From Myxococcus guangdongensis (lineage in GTDB: Bacteria > Myxococcota > Myxococcia > Myxococcales > Myxococcaceae): 64,000 nt of DNA. Of the stretch, positions 62,642 to 64,000 are shown piece after piece. Under the pieces are notes generated by a model, which made no database searches, was not told where the DNA came from, and saw nothing but the letters and a program-made list of their open reading frames with translations. The position numbers were made by a program, and so were the translations under genes. The stretch is from contig NZ_JAJVKW010000002.1 of the NCBI RefSeq assembly GCF_024198255.1, forward strand, positions 372,001-436,000, given 5' to 3'. How positions within the stretch are numbered: the stretch's first letter is position 1; each line of letters begins with the position of its first letter.

Positions 62642-63420
62642 GCGTTCCTCGAGGGCAGGTCGTCGTTGTTGGTGTAGAGGTTCGACTGCATCCGCATGGT
62701 GTAGGAGGCGCGGATGGGGGCGATGTAGATGCGCTTGGCCGCGGCGCTGTCATAGGGGCCCTCGCCGGTGGAGGCGCTCCCGAACCTCCGGCTGGACACC
62801 AGGCCCTTCTCCTCCCCCTTCACCTCGCCCATGCGCATCAACATCGGCATGTCGCGGGCGCGGGCGGCGTTGAAGATGACCCAGTCCGCGAATGGGACGA
62901 CCAGCCGGTAGTTGAACGTCACCTGGATGCGCAGCTTGGTGCGGTGGCTCGCCCGCCAGTCGCCGGACGTGGCGTTGTCCGGGTCATCGAAGTCCACCTC
63001 GCCGCCACTTCCGCCCGCGTCGGCCTTCGTCGGCCCGCAGATGGTGACCTCGGCGTACTTCAGCTCCGTGTCCGCCATCTTGTTGTCGTTGAGCTCCTTC
63101 CACTTGTCCGAGAACTCCTGCCCGCTGCCCACCGGACGCACGTACTCGATGCCGTCCGGGCCGGAGGAGCGCTTGGCGAGCATGGGCAGCAGCACCGCCA
63201 CCGCCGCCTTCTCCATCTCCCGCACGTTCGCGTTGTGGATGGAGCCGGCCCGCACCGCCTTGTAGGCCGCGTACTTCGTCAACAGCCGCGCCTGGTGCAT
63301 CAACCCGAGCTGCAGGATGCCCAGGATGAGGAACACGAAGAGCGGCAGGACAATCGCGGTCTCCACCGCGGACTGTCCAGACTGCGCCCTCGCAGGATGT
63401 AAGCGGAAGGGGCATCGCAT
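62617..63420 (-). CDS. TadE-like pseudopilin
   Basis: The 267-residue product has the leader-helix block SGQSAVETAIVLPLFVFLILGILQLGLMHQARLLTKYAAYKAVRAGSI, the classic TadE N-terminus (G then QSAVE). A beta-rich body follows, with no strong catalytic motif, and the tail ends CLFSFAY. It is the first gene of the unit after a 408-bp gap; no good ribosome site is seen. It should be processed by a prepilin peptidase encoded elsewhere. Confidence 0.87.
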   Translation of the reverse strand: MRCPFRLHPARAQSGQSAVETAIVLPLFVFLILGILQLGLMHQARLLTKYAAYKAVRAGSIHNANVREMEKAAVAVLLPMLAKRSSGPDGIEYVRPVGSGQEFSDKWKELNDNKMADTELKYAEVTICGPTKADAGGSGGEVDFDDPDNATSGDWRASHRTKLRIQVTFNYRLVVPFADWVIFNAARARDMPMLMRMGEVKGEEKGLVSSRRFGSASTGEGPYDSAAAKRIYIAPIRASYTMRMQSNLYTNNDDLPSRNACLFSFAY

Positions 63421-63828
63421 CCATCAATCACTACCACGCACACAGAAAGAACCACAAAAGCCTGGGAATCGAATCTTCCATTCCCGACCCGCAATGTCCT
63501 GCGCCACACATCAATGACAGCCACACAGTGGACAAGGCCACTTCAACCACCCCGCCTGCCTGCCCGCATCGCCATCAAACAAATACAGGCATTCGCCTCA
63601 GGGAAATCCACGACATGACGACGCGGCAGTGACATTTCATTGCCCGCAAGGGCAGTACGAAGACTGTCTTTCGGAAAACACGTAAGGGTTTCCCGTCTGC
63701 CCTCCAGGCAGGCGGCACCCTCGCGCGCGAACGAAGCCCCTCAGACAGGAATCGAAACCGCCCGGCCGAATCCAGCGCGCCAGGAGCGCGCGACTCGTCA
63801 CCGGGCCGCGGGTACCGCGCCAGCGCCC
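63421..63828. other. 408-bp intergenic region upstream of the TadE/TadG operon
   Basis: The region between the right-edge pilin gene and the first TadE-like gene holds no reading frame with good coding character. It contains small hairpins (CTGCC/GGCAG at 63697-63711; GCGCGC/GCGCGC at 63775-63791) that could end the right-edge gene. AT content is higher near 63421-63650, where the operon promoter is expected, but no clear -35/-10 pair stands out. Confidence 0.5.
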
Positions 63829-63999
63829 TTACGGGATGGGCGACTGGATGACGTAGTAGATGGAGTTGAAGTACCGGTGCAGCGCGTTCAGCAGCTGCAC
63901 GAGGAACGGCCACCCCATCACGGTGAAGCCCATCAACGCCGCGGTGACGACGGCGTACTCCACCATCGATTGGCCGCGCGCACGCGAAAGCTTCCTCAC
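63829..63999 (-). CDS. Flp-like type IVb pseudopilin, proximal copy at the right edge
   Basis: A GTG at the very edge gives MRKLSRARGQSMVEY and 56 residues; a longer N-terminus outside the window cannot be excluded. From RGQS to the stop the 50 residues equal those of the distal copy, although the DNA differs at several, mostly third-codon, positions. It carries the same prepilin site (G then QSMVE, Glu+5). It lies upstream of the TadE-like gene on the same strand and is probably the major or a paired minor pilin of the same fibre. Confidence 0.85.
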   Translation of the reverse strand: MRKLSRARGQSMVEYAVVTAALMGFTVMGWPFLVQLLNALHRYFNSIYYVIQSPIP

Positions 64000-64000
64000 C

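Noticed and set aside
63575..63913. A 112-residue minus-strand frame in the gap before the TadE-like gene
   Set aside because: It overlaps the right-edge pilin gene in another frame, has Arg/Ala-rich shadow composition and no ribosome site.

Overview
The window is GC-rich chromosomal DNA from a predatory, fruiting delta-proteobacterium, most likely a Myxococcaceae member (Myxococcus, Pyxidicoccus or Corallococcus type). The grounds are family-level. There are two histidine kinase/sigma-54 activator pairs, a eukaryote-like Ser/Thr kinase, a SitA5-like lipoprotein toxin of the kind myxobacteria exchange through outer-membrane fusion, very many lipoproteins, and dense ATGA/GTGA gene overlaps. 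I see no tRNA, rRNA, CRISPR array, insertion sequence or phage gene. GC-rich long antisense reading frames are abundant and were discarded.

Left third (1-16.5 kb). The start of an otsA-type trehalose-6-phosphate synthase and an upstream membrane protein point left. A histidine kinase/response regulator pair points right. Next comes a conflict-like island: a SitA5-type toxin with an Imm11 partner on the minus strand, and, head to head with it, a two-gene module made of a protein with a Cys/His hydrolase-like C-terminal domain and a 103-residue partner. An Omp85-family outer-membrane protein with a long acidic N-terminal extension, several lipoproteins, and a divergent oxidoreductase/acyl-CoA-dehydrogenase-like pair follow.

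Middle (16.5-43.9 kb). A formylglycine arylsulfatase precedes a tightly packed minus-strand operon: SpeD, DUF4178 zinc-ribbon protein, a 53-residue membrane protein, DUF350, a membrane-bound spermidine synthase homologue and a Tat-lipoprotein flavin oxidoreductase. It looks like a polyamine or aminopropyl pathway acting at the membrane. Then come hydrolases, a lipoprotein cyclophilin, YjbQ, an L,D-transpeptidase, a C39-like peptidase, a second kinase/sigma-54 activator pair, a GAF protein, a Ser/Thr kinase, a 1258-residue DUF3857/TPR lipoprotein and a YXWGXW-repeat protein.

Right third (43.9-64 kb). A PQQ-type sugar dehydrogenase has its start codon inside an inverted repeat. A TetR regulator and a DUF6463-DUF2867 fusion share a perfect 20-bp palindromic operator. 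Three small Cys-rich secreted proteins, an esterase-like lipoprotein, an isoaspartyl peptidase and a PfpI-like protein follow. A complete SUF iron-sulfur operon (Rrf2 regulator-sufB-C-D-S-U-T) runs leftward, opposite a branched-chain amino-acid-type binding lipoprotein. The window ends in a TadE/TadG-like operon with a Flp-like pilin at its far end and a second Flp-like pilin upstream. The two pilins are identical over 50 residues.

Genes act mainly in envelope biology (lipoproteins, outer-membrane protein, pseudopilins, transpeptidase), signal transduction, Fe-S biogenesis and kin or interbacterial competition. Nearly every well-defined gene end carries a GC-rich hairpin, mostly without a U-tract.
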